Origin: a virus | DNA: 49,553 bases | Reading direction: 5' to 3' (one strand) | IMG/VR virus record: IMGVR_UViG_3300028654_000024 | Span: 1 to 49,553 of that record | Part shown: piece by piece, positions 21,301-30,999 of the stretch | Layout: every line of letters begins with the position of its first letter | Numbering within the stretch: the first letter of the stretch is position 1 | Translations under genes and position numbers: made by a program | The notes under the pieces: model-generated | Told to the model about the DNA's origin: nothing | What the model saw: the letters and a program-made list of their open reading frames with translations, nothing else | Database searches by the model: none

Positions 21301-24300
21301 TCAACGGTACGTTCAACCAGATTGTTGCGCCTCCGTTTATCAGTGGAACGCCCGATTATGCACTTCCTCCTGGATATAACACCCTATTCGGAACTGCTAA
21401 CTACAACAGCTTGCCATCAGACAGCGTTGTAACTCGTTTAAGTGAACTCACTGGAATGATGGCCGATAAGGCCCAAGATAAGACTGTTAAGTATTTGCCT
21501 ACTGGTTTACAGGCTATTACAAACGTTCCAGGGGCAAGTTCTGCTCGCACTGATCTAACAGGTCAGAATTTGGGTACCGTTGGGACTCTGTCTCCTGGCG
21601 TATACTTCTTTACTTCTTCTGCTGCATTGACAGGAACACTCACACTTGATGCGGGCGGTGATCCTAACGCACAGTGGGTTTTCCAAATTGGAAGTACACT
21701 TACCACTGCATCTAACGCTGTTGTCGCCGTAATCAACGGTGGACAAGCTGGTAACATCTTCTGGCAAGTTGGAAGTAGTGCAACGATCGGCACGAACACT
21801 ATCTTCAAAGGTAACATCTATGCTCAAGCGAGTGTTACAGTTACTACCGGTGCTAGCATAAATGGTAGAGTTAGAGCACTTACCGGTGCAGTAACATTAA
21901 ATAATAATGCTATTGCTATCGCACCTGTATCACCTGGCGTTATAGCAACTACGATGGGAACTGCCATCAATTATGGTGTTATTGCCAACTCGACAATAAC
22001 AAATACTGGTGGAACTGTCATCACTGGAAGTCTGGCATTAAGTCCTGGTACTTCAGTAACAGGATTTCCTCCTGGGACTGTTTCTGGAACACAAGATATT
22101 GCCAACGGTGCAGCAGCACAAGCTCTAACTGATGCCACTGCTACATATACATACTTGGCGGCACTGACTGGTTCTGTTAGTGAATTCCAAGATATTACGT
22201 TCACTCCAGGATCTACACTTACTATCTTGCAACCTGGCAGCCCTGGTAACGCGGTAGTAACTCTACCTAGTTCAGGAACTGGTATTCAACTTGGTATCAA
22301 TCAGTCTGCTTATGTAACTATCGACAGAAACAATCCTTCTACTCCGTCAATCGTAGTGGCAGCTACTAGTTTAGTCCCTGTCGCAGAGAACGTATTTGTT
22401 ATTGCTGCACGTTTGACAAGCACCACTGTTTATATGTGGGACGGCTTCCAAGTCGTGTCTGGTGGAGCTGTACCTGTTCCTGTTTATGACGCCATCGTAG
22501 AAAGCCAAGACCGCAACATGAAACTTGTTGCTGGTGGTGATTGGAGTTGGTCAAGTGGTGGCAGCAGCCCAATAAATTTTGCATCATATGCAAACGCTGG
22601 AGCTGGTGAAGGCGACAGCACAAGTAACACAACTTGGACTGGTGAAGTTTTCACTGCTGCTAGCTCAGGAAGTATCTCTTCTGTTACGCTTTATATGAAC
22701 GGTATTAGTGCGAGTGGAAACCTCACTGCACAAATTTACGCAGCAAGCGGTGGCGTGCCTACTGGCCCATCACTTGGAACAAGTAACGTTGTTAACGCAT
22801 CGGGAGTATATAGCGGTGGACTGCTTCCATTCCCAGCACAGGTGTTCACATTCGGAACTCCTGTAACAGGTATCATAAGCGGCCAACAATATGCTCTGGT
22901 TATAAATAGCTCTGGATTGTCTGGCACTATCTTATATGAACACGCTAGTGCTGTAGTATCTGGTCAGAACGAAATCAAGAGTTCAAACAGTGGAGTTAGC
23001 TGGACAAACACATCTCCATTCAACATGGTCTTCTCTGTTGATGGAGTAATCTCAACTGGTGCTACTCTAGCATGGTCGGCAAACGCCTACCTACAAATTC
23101 CTAGCCTTGCAGAAACAGCAAACACTATCTTGGCTGGAAACGTTGTATTGCCAACAGATCAAAACGTCGCATACGTAGAAGTTAATCGTTCAGGCGCTGG
23201 TGGTAACTTATCAATTACGGTTGCTGATATTGCTGCTGTACCATTGGACTACAATACGGTCATTATTGCTCGAAGAGTTGGAGCTAACGTCATCGTTGGT
23301 AACAACTCAATGCTGTTGATCCCTGGTGAGAGCAAAGCATTGTTCTCTGGCGTTTCAGATCAGAACCTAGCTTTGATCGGAAGCGGTGTCACGGAAGCGA
23401 CTTCTAACCCTGGATATGCAGCTCGCGGATCTGTCAACAGAATTGAGCTAGATACTGAAGGTGCATTAGACGCTATTGCTCGTCACGACAAAGAATTTGA
23501 TAAGTACTTTGGTATGTTCCGCATGATTGCTAAGACTGCAGGAACACAAACAAGAGTTCGTATCACTGGTTCTGATCGTGTAGTATTTACTGGTGAGACA
23601 CTCACTCAGTCAATGAGCTCTTTGAGAGTTTCATTTACTGGCGCTGAAATAGATTTCCACACTGGACAAATCTTCGGTGGGGATGCTACTCTTCCATTGA
23701 GCACAGATTTCTCTACAGCTTTAGGCGTTAACTTCAGTCCTACGACGATCTCAGCAAACCAATACTTGTGGTATTCTATTGCTGCAATTCCTTCTAGCAC
23801 TAACGCAGACAACACTATCAATGTTCAGTTTAACGTGGTTGCTGGTGCTTCTAGTGGTTCAACGACCATTCTTGCAGCTAAACCGCCTCTTGCTGGTGTA
23901 ACACCACTTGGGTATGTTGCTGTTCAAGATAACGGAACTGGTGGATCGGGAACAATCCTTAATCTTGCACAGGTTAACATCGCTCAACTTGGAGTTGGTG
24001 CGGGATCTGGTAGCGGTTCAGGATTACAACAAGTTAGATTGTTTGATCCAGTTTCTACTACATTATCTACGGGAAATCCTGTTACAATCGACGGCGTTTC
24101 AGTTAATGCTGGTGACCTAGTTCTGTTTAACAACTTGGCTTCTGGAAATCATGAGATTTACAAAGCTATTGGGGTTGGAACTAATATCACTAGTTGGCAG
24201 GCACAATTCTTGTTCAATGGTTCTGTTACTCCATCAGGTGGCAACACAGTTGTCATTACTGCTGGTACCAGCTTCGCTGATACTATCGGCGTTTACTCTG

Positions 24301-25199
24301 GAACTACATGGAACTTTAACAACAAAGTTAGATACTTCAATGGTGCTGACTATTGGGAAGTTTCAAGTCTCAACTCTGCAGCATTAGCTAACAATCAAGT
24401 TGCTCAAGCTACCTGGGCGTCGTTTGCATGGCTGGGTTCTGAGAACATGATTGTTGATTACTCTATCCTAAGAGGAACAGCTAAAGAAACTGGAACGATC
24501 ATAATCACTACTGACGGAACTAACGTTGGTCTGGCAACTGCAAACGTTAACACGAACGCTGTTAATGCTGGTATCACGTTCTTTGGGGTTATCTCTGGAT
24601 CTAACATCAACCTGAACTACACGTCAACCAATACTGGTTCTGCTGGTCAGATCAAGTTTGTGTTGAGACGCTGGTCAGATGGTGCTGGTGGTCCTGGTGG
24701 AATTCCTAGCTACAGTGGTGGCGGTGGTGGAGCAGTAACTGGTGCTGGAAGCTCTGGTCAACTTGCTATCTTCACGACAGGAACAAACATCGTTGGAAAC
24801 GTTAACTTGAACTATGACACAACCAACAATCTGTTGGAGTTAGGTTCAGGTGCTAACATAGTACAAACAAGTACACTTCAGAGTGTAGCTATACCGTCTG
24901 GTATCGAGACCAACCAATCGTTGTTCTCATACAGCGATACGTTCACTTTCGCAGTAATTGAATACTCTGTAGTAGAAGGAAGCAATTTCAGAATTGGGAC
25001 CCTACTTATCACTCAAGACGGTGTTTCTACGGTGAACGTAGTAGATACCTTCTCAGAGGTTGGAACTGGAACGGGCTTGACTTTTGCATCTCCTGCTGTT
25101 ACTCATACAATCACCGGTGGCCTTGTAAACATTAAGTTTAATGCCACGAGCTCTAATATCGGCGGTACTTTCAAGTACTCGATGCGCCGTTGGAGTTAA
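18333..25199 (+). CDS. Giant tail fibre/adhesin with ice-binding-like domains
   Basis: 2288 residues, rich in Thr, Ser, Gly, Ala and Asn, with almost no Cys, as expected of a fibre. The N-terminal about 230 residues probably anchor to the baseplate. Later modules include a widespread fibre repeat (AVLITANNPGVAGNAISLVF, about 483-550), a complete DUF3494 domain (about 751-954), a DUF3494 C-terminal half (about 1073-1200) followed by an N-terminal half (about 1208-1280), and a beta-sandwich typical of surface proteins (about 1415-1575). Two copies of a C-terminal fibre module end in RRWS-type motifs (about 2030-2120 and 2190-2288). The protein probably contacts the host surface or another matrix. 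It ends in TAA and has an AGGAG ribosome binding site. Confidence 0.8.
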   Translation: MAVLGRLLLASGERLDLADILSIDSYTAGDFKYLLQGLIGNSNPLILKGFEVINPGAALGTQNISISIADAVVLYPTSDAGPFYVGLPQGNINAQPLIPELVQNATNYVYLTLTTFDTSQDSRSFWDPDLNGGSGGEFTQDVNTESALAVQVGVSTASFPTNTIPICKVVMGTTITSIQDAREMMFRLGTGGLSPNPFNRFSWPSLPTSSYQRTEAPGTITSGAQPNPFEGADKNISNLKAWMDAVMSKLAELGGTTYWYDDVSTFNLVNLFMDTEGSVISSTGIWTHSATIPGHLSWSAPIFINVLFDPRTYEIDGPGSVQLADGQVAYISLNRHQPVNGSDLPLSFVNDASYVNGAVGYFANLNIGDWVGNIVDPTQNMAQVVQFFDSLNGTGSVTSPALAVSISIASPYLGPTASNLAVFDQGVYTTSDVVVSYTNTAALTAAGGNFFWLAYRDDNVESINGAYAFFSGTIPGTSTAVLITANNPGVAGNAISLVFNGSNTITAAIATWNAAHPTNLVTLTSGNGTQVPSAGTTLVSGGIDGSIVATTLAINITTNDGSRALVTSNPPNNLAAGQRITISGTTHYNGVQQVIQIVSPTQFYISQTAVQAVPESGSASYATVTTTTANGFPTDATINISGTNNYGGNPLTSGTLTKTSGTGDATISFSSWHDGGSQYTFTVVSANATIGATYTNNGQTFTVMDTITAGTTLVTANLGNPYQIAVIDATHFNIPIPAGSIVPPPSGSPPLGTAATYGLLAASTITNSGSSIDNGDLGLYPGTSVTGFPPGVVAGVTNVNNAAAIQAQTDALAAYTFGNAQTATPISSTLDGQTLTPGVYSESSGTFHLASSGTGTLTLNGAGVYIFKCASTLTTGAGGIPIINLTNGALAKDVYWIVGSSATINSGSPGTFQGTIIADASITNTSGGVVNGRLIALTGAVTLSAAATINVPASVVNTPTEISGTITLAAIIVRTQQGAFTLYQDQSIPINGTFNQIVAPPFISGTPDYALPPGYNTLFGTANYNSLPSDSVVTRLSELTGMMADKAQDKTVKYLPTGLQAITNVPGASSARTDLTGQNLGTVGTLSPGVYFFTSSAALTGTLTLDAGGDPNAQWVFQIGSTLTTASNAVVAVINGGQAGNIFWQVGSSATIGTNTIFKGNIYAQASVTVTTGASINGRVRALTGAVTLNNNAIAIAPVSPGVIATTMGTAINYGVIANSTITNTGGTVITGSLALSPGTSVTGFPPGTVSGTQDIANGAAAQALTDATATYTYLAALTGSVSEFQDITFTPGSTLTILQPGSPGNAVVTLPSSGTGIQLGINQSAYVTIDRNNPSTPSIVVAATSLVPVAENVFVIAARLTSTTVYMWDGFQVVSGGAVPVPVYDAIVESQDRNMKLVAGGDWSWSSGGSSPINFASYANAGAGEGDSTSNTTWTGEVFTAASSGSISSVTLYMNGISASGNLTAQIYAASGGVPTGPSLGTSNVVNASGVYSGGLLPFPAQVFTFGTPVTGIISGQQYALVINSSGLSGTILYEHASAVVSGQNEIKSSNSGVSWTNTSPFNMVFSVDGVISTGATLAWSANAYLQIPSLAETANTILAGNVVLPTDQNVAYVEVNRSGAGGNLSITVADIAAVPLDYNTVIIARRVGANVIVGNNSMLLIPGESKALFSGVSDQNLALIGSGVTEATSNPGYAARGSVNRIELDTEGALDAIARHDKEFDKYFGMFRMIAKTAGTQTRVRITGSDRVVFTGETLTQSMSSLRVSFTGAEIDFHTGQIFGGDATLPLSTDFSTALGVNFSPTTISANQYLWYSIAAIPSSTNADNTINVQFNVVAGASSGSTTILAAKPPLAGVTPLGYVAVQDNGTGGSGTILNLAQVNIAQLGVGAGSGSGSGLQQVRLFDPVSTTLSTGNPVTIDGVSVNAGDLVLFNNLASGNHEIYKAIGVGTNITSWQAQFLFNGSVTPSGGNTVVITAGTSFADTIGVYSGTTWNFNNKVRYFNGADYWEVSSLNSAALANNQVAQATWASFAWLGSENMIVDYSILRGTAKETGTIIITTDGTNVGLATANVNTNAVNAGITFFGVISGSNINLNYTSTNTGSAGQIKFVLRRWSDGAGGPGGIPSYSGGGGGAVTGAGSSGQLAIFTTGTNIVGNVNLNYDTTNNLLELGSGANIVQTSTLQSVAIPSGIETNQSLFSYSDTFTFAVIEYSVVEGSNFRIGTLLITQDGVSTVNVVDTFSEVGTGTGLTFASPAVTHTITGGLVNIKFNATSSNIGGTFKYSMRRWS
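20584..21195 (+). other. DUF3494 (ice-binding-like) domain in the giant fibre, complete copy
   Basis: Residues about 751-954 show the full DUF3494 order: AATYGLLAASTITNSG, GDLGLYPGTSVTGFPPG, a helix (AAAIQAQTDALAAY), LTPGVYSESSGTFHLA, YIFKCASTLTTGAGGIP, VYWIVGSSATINSGSPG, FQGTIIADASITNTSGG and NGRLIALTGAVTLS. It is much closer to the copy in the J-like protein than to the split copy that follows, suggesting a recent exchange or duplication between the two genes. Confidence 0.85.
21550..22170 (+). other. Split or permuted DUF3494 copy in the giant fibre
   Basis: At 21550-21935 is a classic DUF3494 C-terminal half (LTGQNLGTVGTLSPGVYFF; DPNAQWVFQIGSTLTTASN; NIFWQVGSSATIGTNTIF; NGRVRALTGAVTLNNNAI). 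At 21955-22170 follows an N-terminal half (INYGVIANSTITNTGG; ALSPGTSVTGFPPGTVSG; helix AAAQALTDATATYTY). The order is C-half then N-half, the reverse of the normal domain. The segment before the C-half is an ordinary fibre motif (SELTGMMADKAQDKT). Either a circular permutation or two truncated copies would explain this. Confidence 0.75.
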
Positions 25200-25247
25200 C
25201 TTTAAGTCGTGTTAAAATTAGGTAGACACGGCGTTTAAGGAGTTTTT

Positions 25248-26987
25248 GTGGCTAATGAGTTAAAGTTTGGTAATAAGGTAGTCTTTTCAAATGGTAACCC
25301 CATTACACTATCTAGTGCGAGTTCAGATCCGGGTTCTGCTGCGGCAGGTGATCTCTACTATAACTCTACGTCTGGAGTACTGAGATACTACAACGGCTCT
25401 GTCTGGGGCAACGTAGGTGTAGGAACTGTTACAAGCGTCAACGTAGTTGAGAACGATTCTGGCAACAACATCTTCAACTCAACTGGTGGTCCAGTAACAT
25501 CTAGCGGTACAATCAACCTTTCGTTGATCTCGCAGAATGCTAACTTAGTCTTTGCAGGTCCTAGTTCTGGTGCAGCTACTCCTACTTTCAGATCGCTTGT
25601 AGCTGCTGATATTCCTAGCTTGTCTGGCACCTACTTGTCATTGTCTGGTGGGGTAATGGCTGGTAACATTGACATGGACAATACGTTCAATGTCATCAAT
25701 ATGGCTGCTCCAGTTAACCCTGGTGATGCCGTTAACAAATCATACGTTGACAACTTCATCAATGCCACATCTTGGAAAGTAGCTGTTCTTGCAGCTACCA
25801 CTGCAAACATCACCCTATCAGGTGAACAAACGATTGATGGTGTTGCAACTAGCTCTTCTCGCGTTCTTGTTAAGAATCAATCTACTGCTTCTCAAAACGG
25901 TATCTACATCTCTAACAGTGGTGCATGGACACGTTCTTCAGATATGAACTCTTGGGTTCAAGTACCTGCGGCTGCTGTATTTGTTGAAGAAGGAACGGTA
26001 AATGGAGACATTGGTTGGGTATGTACTGCTCAACCTGGTGGAACTCTTGGTACTACCGCTATTAACTTCGTTCAGTTCTCTACCGCTGGTGCTTATAGCG
26101 CTGACGGAACAACACTCCAACTTGTAAGTGGTGTGTTCTCTATTAAGAACGGTGGTGTTGGAGCAATCCAATTAGGATCCGTTACAGATGGCGTTACCCT
26201 TGACCAATCAGGTTCAGGAAGCACGCTGGAGGTTAAAGCCGGTGGTATCAGTGATACTCAAATTAATAGTGCTGCTGCTATTGCTTTTAGTAAGTTAGCA
26301 GCGTTAACAAGTGCGCACATCCTTGTTGGTAACGGATCTAACGTTGCCGCAAACGTAGCGGTGTCTGGGGATTTGACCCTTGCAAACACTGGTGCTTTCA
26401 CAGTAGCTAAGATACAAGGAACAACCGTTTCTGGTATCACTGGTACTGGTAACCTTGTCTTCTCGGCATCGCCTACCTTCACTGGTACGATCATTGCTGC
26501 TGCTTTGACTCTTTCTAGCGCTTTCACTGTTAACACTATCAGCTCAACTGGCACGTTCCTGTTGAATGCAAACAGTGGCGGTTCGGCTGTCAATATCGAG
26601 GCTTCTTCAGTAAATAGAAGCACTGACGGTTCTAACTTCATCTCAGAGACCTACAATAACTCTATTACTATCATTGACAACTCTGGACCTACTGCAGTTA
26701 CTGCATTCACTTTCGCTGTTGCTAGCTTCGCAGGTGAGGAAATCACTTACGTTATTGAGAGTGGCAATACTGCTAAAGATTGCCGCATTGGTACACTTAG
26801 AATTACAGCCAACAATGCTGGAACTATCGTTCCTTCATTTTCGGACATGTTCTCAGAGAGTGCAGATTGTGGAGTCACTTGGTCAGTGAGTAACAATGGC
26901 CTTGGGGTTATATCGGTTGCGTATACTGCAGCTAACCAAGGTTCAAATAGAACAATGAGGGCTGACATTAAGCAGTTTATTCGCTAA
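25248..26987 (+). CDS. Tail fibre protein
   Basis: 579 residues starting at GTG (25248), chosen because AAGGAG lies 6 bases upstream. Fibre signatures are clear: an N-terminal GDLYYNSTSGVLRYYNGSVW segment, a middle DMDNTFNVINMAAPVNPGD then AVNKSYVDNFI motif (about 145-170) found in many fibres before a shaft, and VLVKNQSTASQNGIYI with a following GAWTRSSDMNS. The last about 85 residues (RIGTLRITANNAGTIVPSF, then GVTWSVSNNG) share the terminal module of the giant fibre. A receptor-binding or shaft role in the tail is likely. A weak hairpin (CGTGT/ACACG) lies in the gap before the gene. Confidence 0.75.
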   Translation: MANELKFGNKVVFSNGNPITLSSASSDPGSAAAGDLYYNSTSGVLRYYNGSVWGNVGVGTVTSVNVVENDSGNNIFNSTGGPVTSSGTINLSLISQNANLVFAGPSSGAATPTFRSLVAADIPSLSGTYLSLSGGVMAGNIDMDNTFNVINMAAPVNPGDAVNKSYVDNFINATSWKVAVLAATTANITLSGEQTIDGVATSSSRVLVKNQSTASQNGIYISNSGAWTRSSDMNSWVQVPAAAVFVEEGTVNGDIGWVCTAQPGGTLGTTAINFVQFSTAGAYSADGTTLQLVSGVFSIKNGGVGAIQLGSVTDGVTLDQSGSGSTLEVKAGGISDTQINSAAAIAFSKLAALTSAHILVGNGSNVAANVAVSGDLTLANTGAFTVAKIQGTTVSGITGTGNLVFSASPTFTGTIIAAALTLSSAFTVNTISSTGTFLLNANSGGSAVNIEASSVNRSTDGSNFISETYNNSITIIDNSGPTAVTAFTFAVASFAGEEITYVIESGNTAKDCRIGTLRITANNAGTIVPSFSDMFSESADCGVTWSVSNNGLGVISVAYTAANQGSNRTMRADIKQFIR

Positions 26988-27006
26988 AACTGTGATATAG
27001 TTAAGC

Positions 27007-27012
27007 TATAAT
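27007..27012 (+). promoter_or_regulatory. Candidate -10 box (TATAAT) with small inverted repeat
   Basis: The 62-base gap before the gene at 27050 holds TATAAT at 27007-27012. It overlaps a 5-bp inverted repeat, TATAG (26996-27000) and CTATA (27006-27010). No clear -35 box is seen. This may be a late promoter. Confidence 0.3.
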
Positions 27013-27049
27013 TATAAGCCTCTTGGGGATTGGGAACTAAGGTGCAACG

Positions 27050-30000
27050 ATGGGTATAAATTTTCTTTCAATTAGAAATGGTGTCACGTTTGGCAATCAG
27101 GCCAGTGTACCTAGCAATCCTGTAAACGGCGATTTATACTACGATTCGACCCGCAACACGTTTGTTCACTACAACAACGGTGGGTGGAAAGATCTTCAAT
27201 CTAGATCTGATGTTGCAACTGCAGGTTCTCTTACCAGTGCAAACTTCCCAACAACTATTGTTCAGTCCAGTTTAGTTAGACTGACAGGAAGTACCTCTGG
27301 CACAATCTCTGGCTTCGCAGCTATGCCAGATGCTAAGACGTTCGTTCTCTACAACGAATCGACTGCTGCCGTAACACTATCATATAATTCTCTTTCTGAG
27401 GCTACTGCAGCAAACCGTATTATCACTCCTACCCAGGGTGATCTGGTTGTCTTGTCTGGCCATTCTGTTACCTTGGCTTACGACAGTTCTCAAGCCCGTT
27501 GGGTTGTAATCAACACACAATCTAGCAGCTCTGGTTTTGGCATCAGCAACGATCTGGACAGTTTGACCTTCCGTGCTGAATTCATTGAAACATTCACAGA
27601 AAATGATACTAGTTCTCAAAGCGCAGTAAACGGCGGCGCCGGCTTTACTAACGCAGTTTATAACTCATCTAAGCAAATGTACACGATGCTCTATGATGCA
27701 TCTAAGACGATGAACGCGTCTGGTACTGCTGCCACGCTTTCAGGAACACCATCATTCACGGTAGCAGCCGGTGACGTTGTCATCAATCTGGCTACTGGTG
27801 AAGTTAAAAGAATTACAGCTCTATCTTCTCAAACGGCCTATACCCTTGAATCTGCATTTGGTTCTAGCCTTGTTGCACAAGCTGTTTGCGTGTCTCAGGC
27901 TGTACATACGGTAGATATCTATAACTATGTTGATGCTGGTGTATCTATTGCCACTGCGTTTCCTGGAAGTACATTCTCAGAGATCATGGTGGATTACGAG
28001 GATAATGCCACGTCAGGCAGCAACCTCTGGACCCCTGATACTGCTCCTTTTGTTGCCTTTACAGCATCTACCGACAATACGAACTGGACACTGCTACAAG
28101 TTAGAGCAACCAACGAAACAGATATCATGCAAAGCGATATCTGTCCGACAGCTGGTACAAGTTTATATCTGCGTTTCTTCTCTGATAAGACGTCTGGTTC
28201 AGGATTTGTTAACTTAATTAGTTACAACGCCTTCATGCAGAAGCTCATTGGAAACCAAGTGGGTGCGGGTCAAACCGGTATCACTTGGTCTGCATATGCT
28301 CTTTCAAACAGCTCTACAACCCCGATCAATTGCACGTTGAGCGTTATCGGCGGGAAAACCACGATCACATTCACTAACAGTCTTCAATATGCTGTTGGGG
28401 TTAATCCTGGTCAATCTTATGGTGTGCTGGACGTTTATCTGAACGGTCAGATGCTGCCACGTTTTGTTGCTGGATCTGTTCCTACTACAGATGGTTACTA
28501 CACTGAACTGAGCGGAAGTGTTATCCAATTGGATCGTGACTACAGCTCTGTTGCTCTTGAAATTCAAGTTCTATTGCGTACACAGATCGTAGATACATCT
28601 GGCGTGAATGCTACAAATGTTAATGAAATACAGAACTTCATTGACGATGGATTTCAACCTTTCATAGCCTTAACTGATTTCACACTTGCCGCTACCTCCA
28701 CTACAGGCACTCCTGCTGTTGGGACCTTCTACTCATCTATTCAAAATAGAGCCAGTATGACAGATCTCTCTCAGGATTTGAAGCCGCGTATGGGTGTTGA
28801 AAGAAAACCAATTCAAAACTTGTATTCAATTACAACGGAATATGGACCCAACAACGAAACTATTTGGGGTGTTTTTAATGATACCCTGGGTCAGGTCAGA
28901 TTGGGCGGTTCAGCATGGACACCATTTACTAACGTAAATGGTAACATAGGCGCGAGCGCGAATGGTGTTGGTGTATTTAGTAGCAACATTGGGGACTTCA
29001 TTGAGATTACCTTCTATGGAACTGGTCTCAATTTTCTTTTATATCTCACTAACTCAGCAAGAAGTTTTACTGTTTCAGTAGATGGTGGTGCAACAACCAC
29101 AGTGAGTCCTTCTACAACAAGCACCAGCACATTGTTAGGCGGTCGTAACTACAATCAAAACGTAGTTACTAACATGGTTAGAAACTTAACTTTGGGTGTG
29201 CACACAGTCAAGGTTGCATTGTCCGTTGGAACTGATATTGACATCACGGGATATGAAATCCTAAATGAATCTGCTAACGTTATTACTCCTTCAGGCATTG
29301 GTTATAGTAGCGGACAGCAACTAGTTGCTGGTGCTAAGTCTACGCTGGCCTACAATTCCGTTGTAACTGGCACTCGTGGCGGTCGTGTGCTGATTTATCA
29401 GAATGCAGCTGGTGCTGTATCTCAAGCATTTACGCCAACCAATGGTTCTCAGCTTAACTACCCGTCTGTAACACACATTAACGAAGAAGTCGTTCGTGTT
29501 TATGCATTTAGAGAATTCGGTGCAGGAAGAGCGGATGATTTTAGTAGAACAAATGGATCAACTCAGAATGCCACCTTCACACTTGAAGATGGAACTACAA
29601 CTGTAGTCGGACAAAATAACTTCTTTAACTTCAACGGCATAAATGGTCAGGAAGGATTAGTTCAGAACGCATCAGGTGATTTCACTACGATCACATTTGT
29701 TGGTACTGGCTTAGATATTATAACCGCCGGTAATAGCGTTGGTACTGTTACTGAAGTATATTCAATTTTGGTTGATGGTACAACTATTGCGAGCGGTTTG
29801 ACTGGTGCAGTCTTAACTGCCAACTCTATAACACCTATTGTGTCTGGATTGCCATACGGCACTCACACTGTAAAGATCTTAGTTACTGCAACTAATTCTA
29901 ATGCTTGGCATATGAAAGGATTTCAGGTTTATCAACCTAAAACTCCGACATTGCCAACTAACTGCGTAGCATTAGGGACATACAATGTAATGGCAAATTA

Positions 30001-30991
30001 CGTTGCAAATTCAACTCAAAGTTCAGTCAATATTGCGACAGGAGTTTTACGTAAGGTCTCCATGAGAGAATGCAATCTCACTGGTACTTGGGTATTTTCT
30101 GGCGGTGCTGCGGTTATTCCGCTCAGCATTATGGGTTGGGAACTATCAAGTCCAGCAAGTGCAAGCACTATAACCTTCCAATTCTTTGGAACTGGTTTTG
30201 AATATCGTGCCTACAACAATACCGCTGCAACTACTTACACTATGAGCGTTGATGGTCAAGTTAACACTCAAGTTGCGAACGGTTCTCCTACTGGTGGAGC
30301 TGGTTGGACATCAGCACTTACTACTAGTTTCTATGGAACCTCTTTTACTTATGCAAATACAACAGGTGTAGTTACTTTAGCTGCAGCCGCTGGTAACTCT
30401 GGTTGTGGTATTTCAATCAATGGTCTTACTCTAGGTATGCATACGATAACAATTAGTTGGACTAGTGGTACTGGTTCAATTAATCCTGAAGCATTTGACA
30501 TCATCACTCCAATTCATTCTTATAAATCAAATCTTTATGCAGATTTGCAAAATGCTCTACCTGTTGGCTCTAACTCAATCAGTGATGATAGAGTTTTCAC
30601 ACCCATTGCTAATCTCCCAGCTACTAAAGCTTGGGCTCAAGCGATAGGTATTACTGGTGGTCCTACTACGACCTCAACAACATTGACTCCAATGCCTGAC
30701 ATGAGTGTTTCTATAAAAACTTCAGGCGGAGCTCTTGATATTAGTTATTGTGCAACCACCAGCGCATCTGGTGGAGCTGGTGACGCTGTTCAAACTCAAA
30801 TCTTTGTGGATGGTGTTGGTCAAGGAAGTGTTAAGAGCAACTCTGTCGGTACTGCTACATCTACGAATACAGATCGTTTGTTTGTAGATGTGAGTCCCGG
30901 ATATCATAAGGTAGATGTTTACTGGTCAGTAGGTTCTGGTACTGCCACAGCCGGTGCTTCTCAACGAAACCTTACGGTTAAGGAAACTTAA
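27050..30991 (+). CDS. Large tail fibre/adhesin, first of a tandem paralogous pair
   Basis: 1313 residues. The N-terminus (NPVNGDLYYDSTRNTFVHYN) matches the fibre N-terminus of the upstream gene. From about residue 525 onward the protein is a paralogue of the 898-residue product at 32125-34821: both carry FYSSI-RAS-DLSQ-LK, TRGGRV, VPREFG-type segments (AFREFGAGRADDFSR here) and the same C-terminus (SNLYADLQNALPVGSNSISD). Three copies of a beta module with motif F-GTG--- then VDG and GL--G-HTV (about 648-735, 878-967, 1040-1157) resemble carbohydrate-binding folds. Host-surface recognition is the likely role. I see no enzymatic motif. Confidence 0.7.
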   Translation: MGINFLSIRNGVTFGNQASVPSNPVNGDLYYDSTRNTFVHYNNGGWKDLQSRSDVATAGSLTSANFPTTIVQSSLVRLTGSTSGTISGFAAMPDAKTFVLYNESTAAVTLSYNSLSEATAANRIITPTQGDLVVLSGHSVTLAYDSSQARWVVINTQSSSSGFGISNDLDSLTFRAEFIETFTENDTSSQSAVNGGAGFTNAVYNSSKQMYTMLYDASKTMNASGTAATLSGTPSFTVAAGDVVINLATGEVKRITALSSQTAYTLESAFGSSLVAQAVCVSQAVHTVDIYNYVDAGVSIATAFPGSTFSEIMVDYEDNATSGSNLWTPDTAPFVAFTASTDNTNWTLLQVRATNETDIMQSDICPTAGTSLYLRFFSDKTSGSGFVNLISYNAFMQKLIGNQVGAGQTGITWSAYALSNSSTTPINCTLSVIGGKTTITFTNSLQYAVGVNPGQSYGVLDVYLNGQMLPRFVAGSVPTTDGYYTELSGSVIQLDRDYSSVALEIQVLLRTQIVDTSGVNATNVNEIQNFIDDGFQPFIALTDFTLAATSTTGTPAVGTFYSSIQNRASMTDLSQDLKPRMGVERKPIQNLYSITTEYGPNNETIWGVFNDTLGQVRLGGSAWTPFTNVNGNIGASANGVGVFSSNIGDFIEITFYGTGLNFLLYLTNSARSFTVSVDGGATTTVSPSTTSTSTLLGGRNYNQNVVTNMVRNLTLGVHTVKVALSVGTDIDITGYEILNESANVITPSGIGYSSGQQLVAGAKSTLAYNSVVTGTRGGRVLIYQNAAGAVSQAFTPTNGSQLNYPSVTHINEEVVRVYAFREFGAGRADDFSRTNGSTQNATFTLEDGTTTVVGQNNFFNFNGINGQEGLVQNASGDFTTITFVGTGLDIITAGNSVGTVTEVYSILVDGTTIASGLTGAVLTANSITPIVSGLPYGTHTVKILVTATNSNAWHMKGFQVYQPKTPTLPTNCVALGTYNVMANYVANSTQSSVNIATGVLRKVSMRECNLTGTWVFSGGAAVIPLSIMGWELSSPASASTITFQFFGTGFEYRAYNNTAATTYTMSVDGQVNTQVANGSPTGGAGWTSALTTSFYGTSFTYANTTGVVTLAAAAGNSGCGISINGLTLGMHTITISWTSGTGSINPEAFDIITPIHSYKSNLYADLQNALPVGSNSISDDRVFTPIANLPATKAWAQAIGITGGPTTTSTTLTPMPDMSVSIKTSGGALDISYCATTSASGGAGDAVQTQIFVDGVGQGSVKSNSVGTATSTNTDRLFVDVSPGYHKVDVYWSVGSGTATAGASQRNLTVKET

Positions 30992-30999
30992 GGATAATT

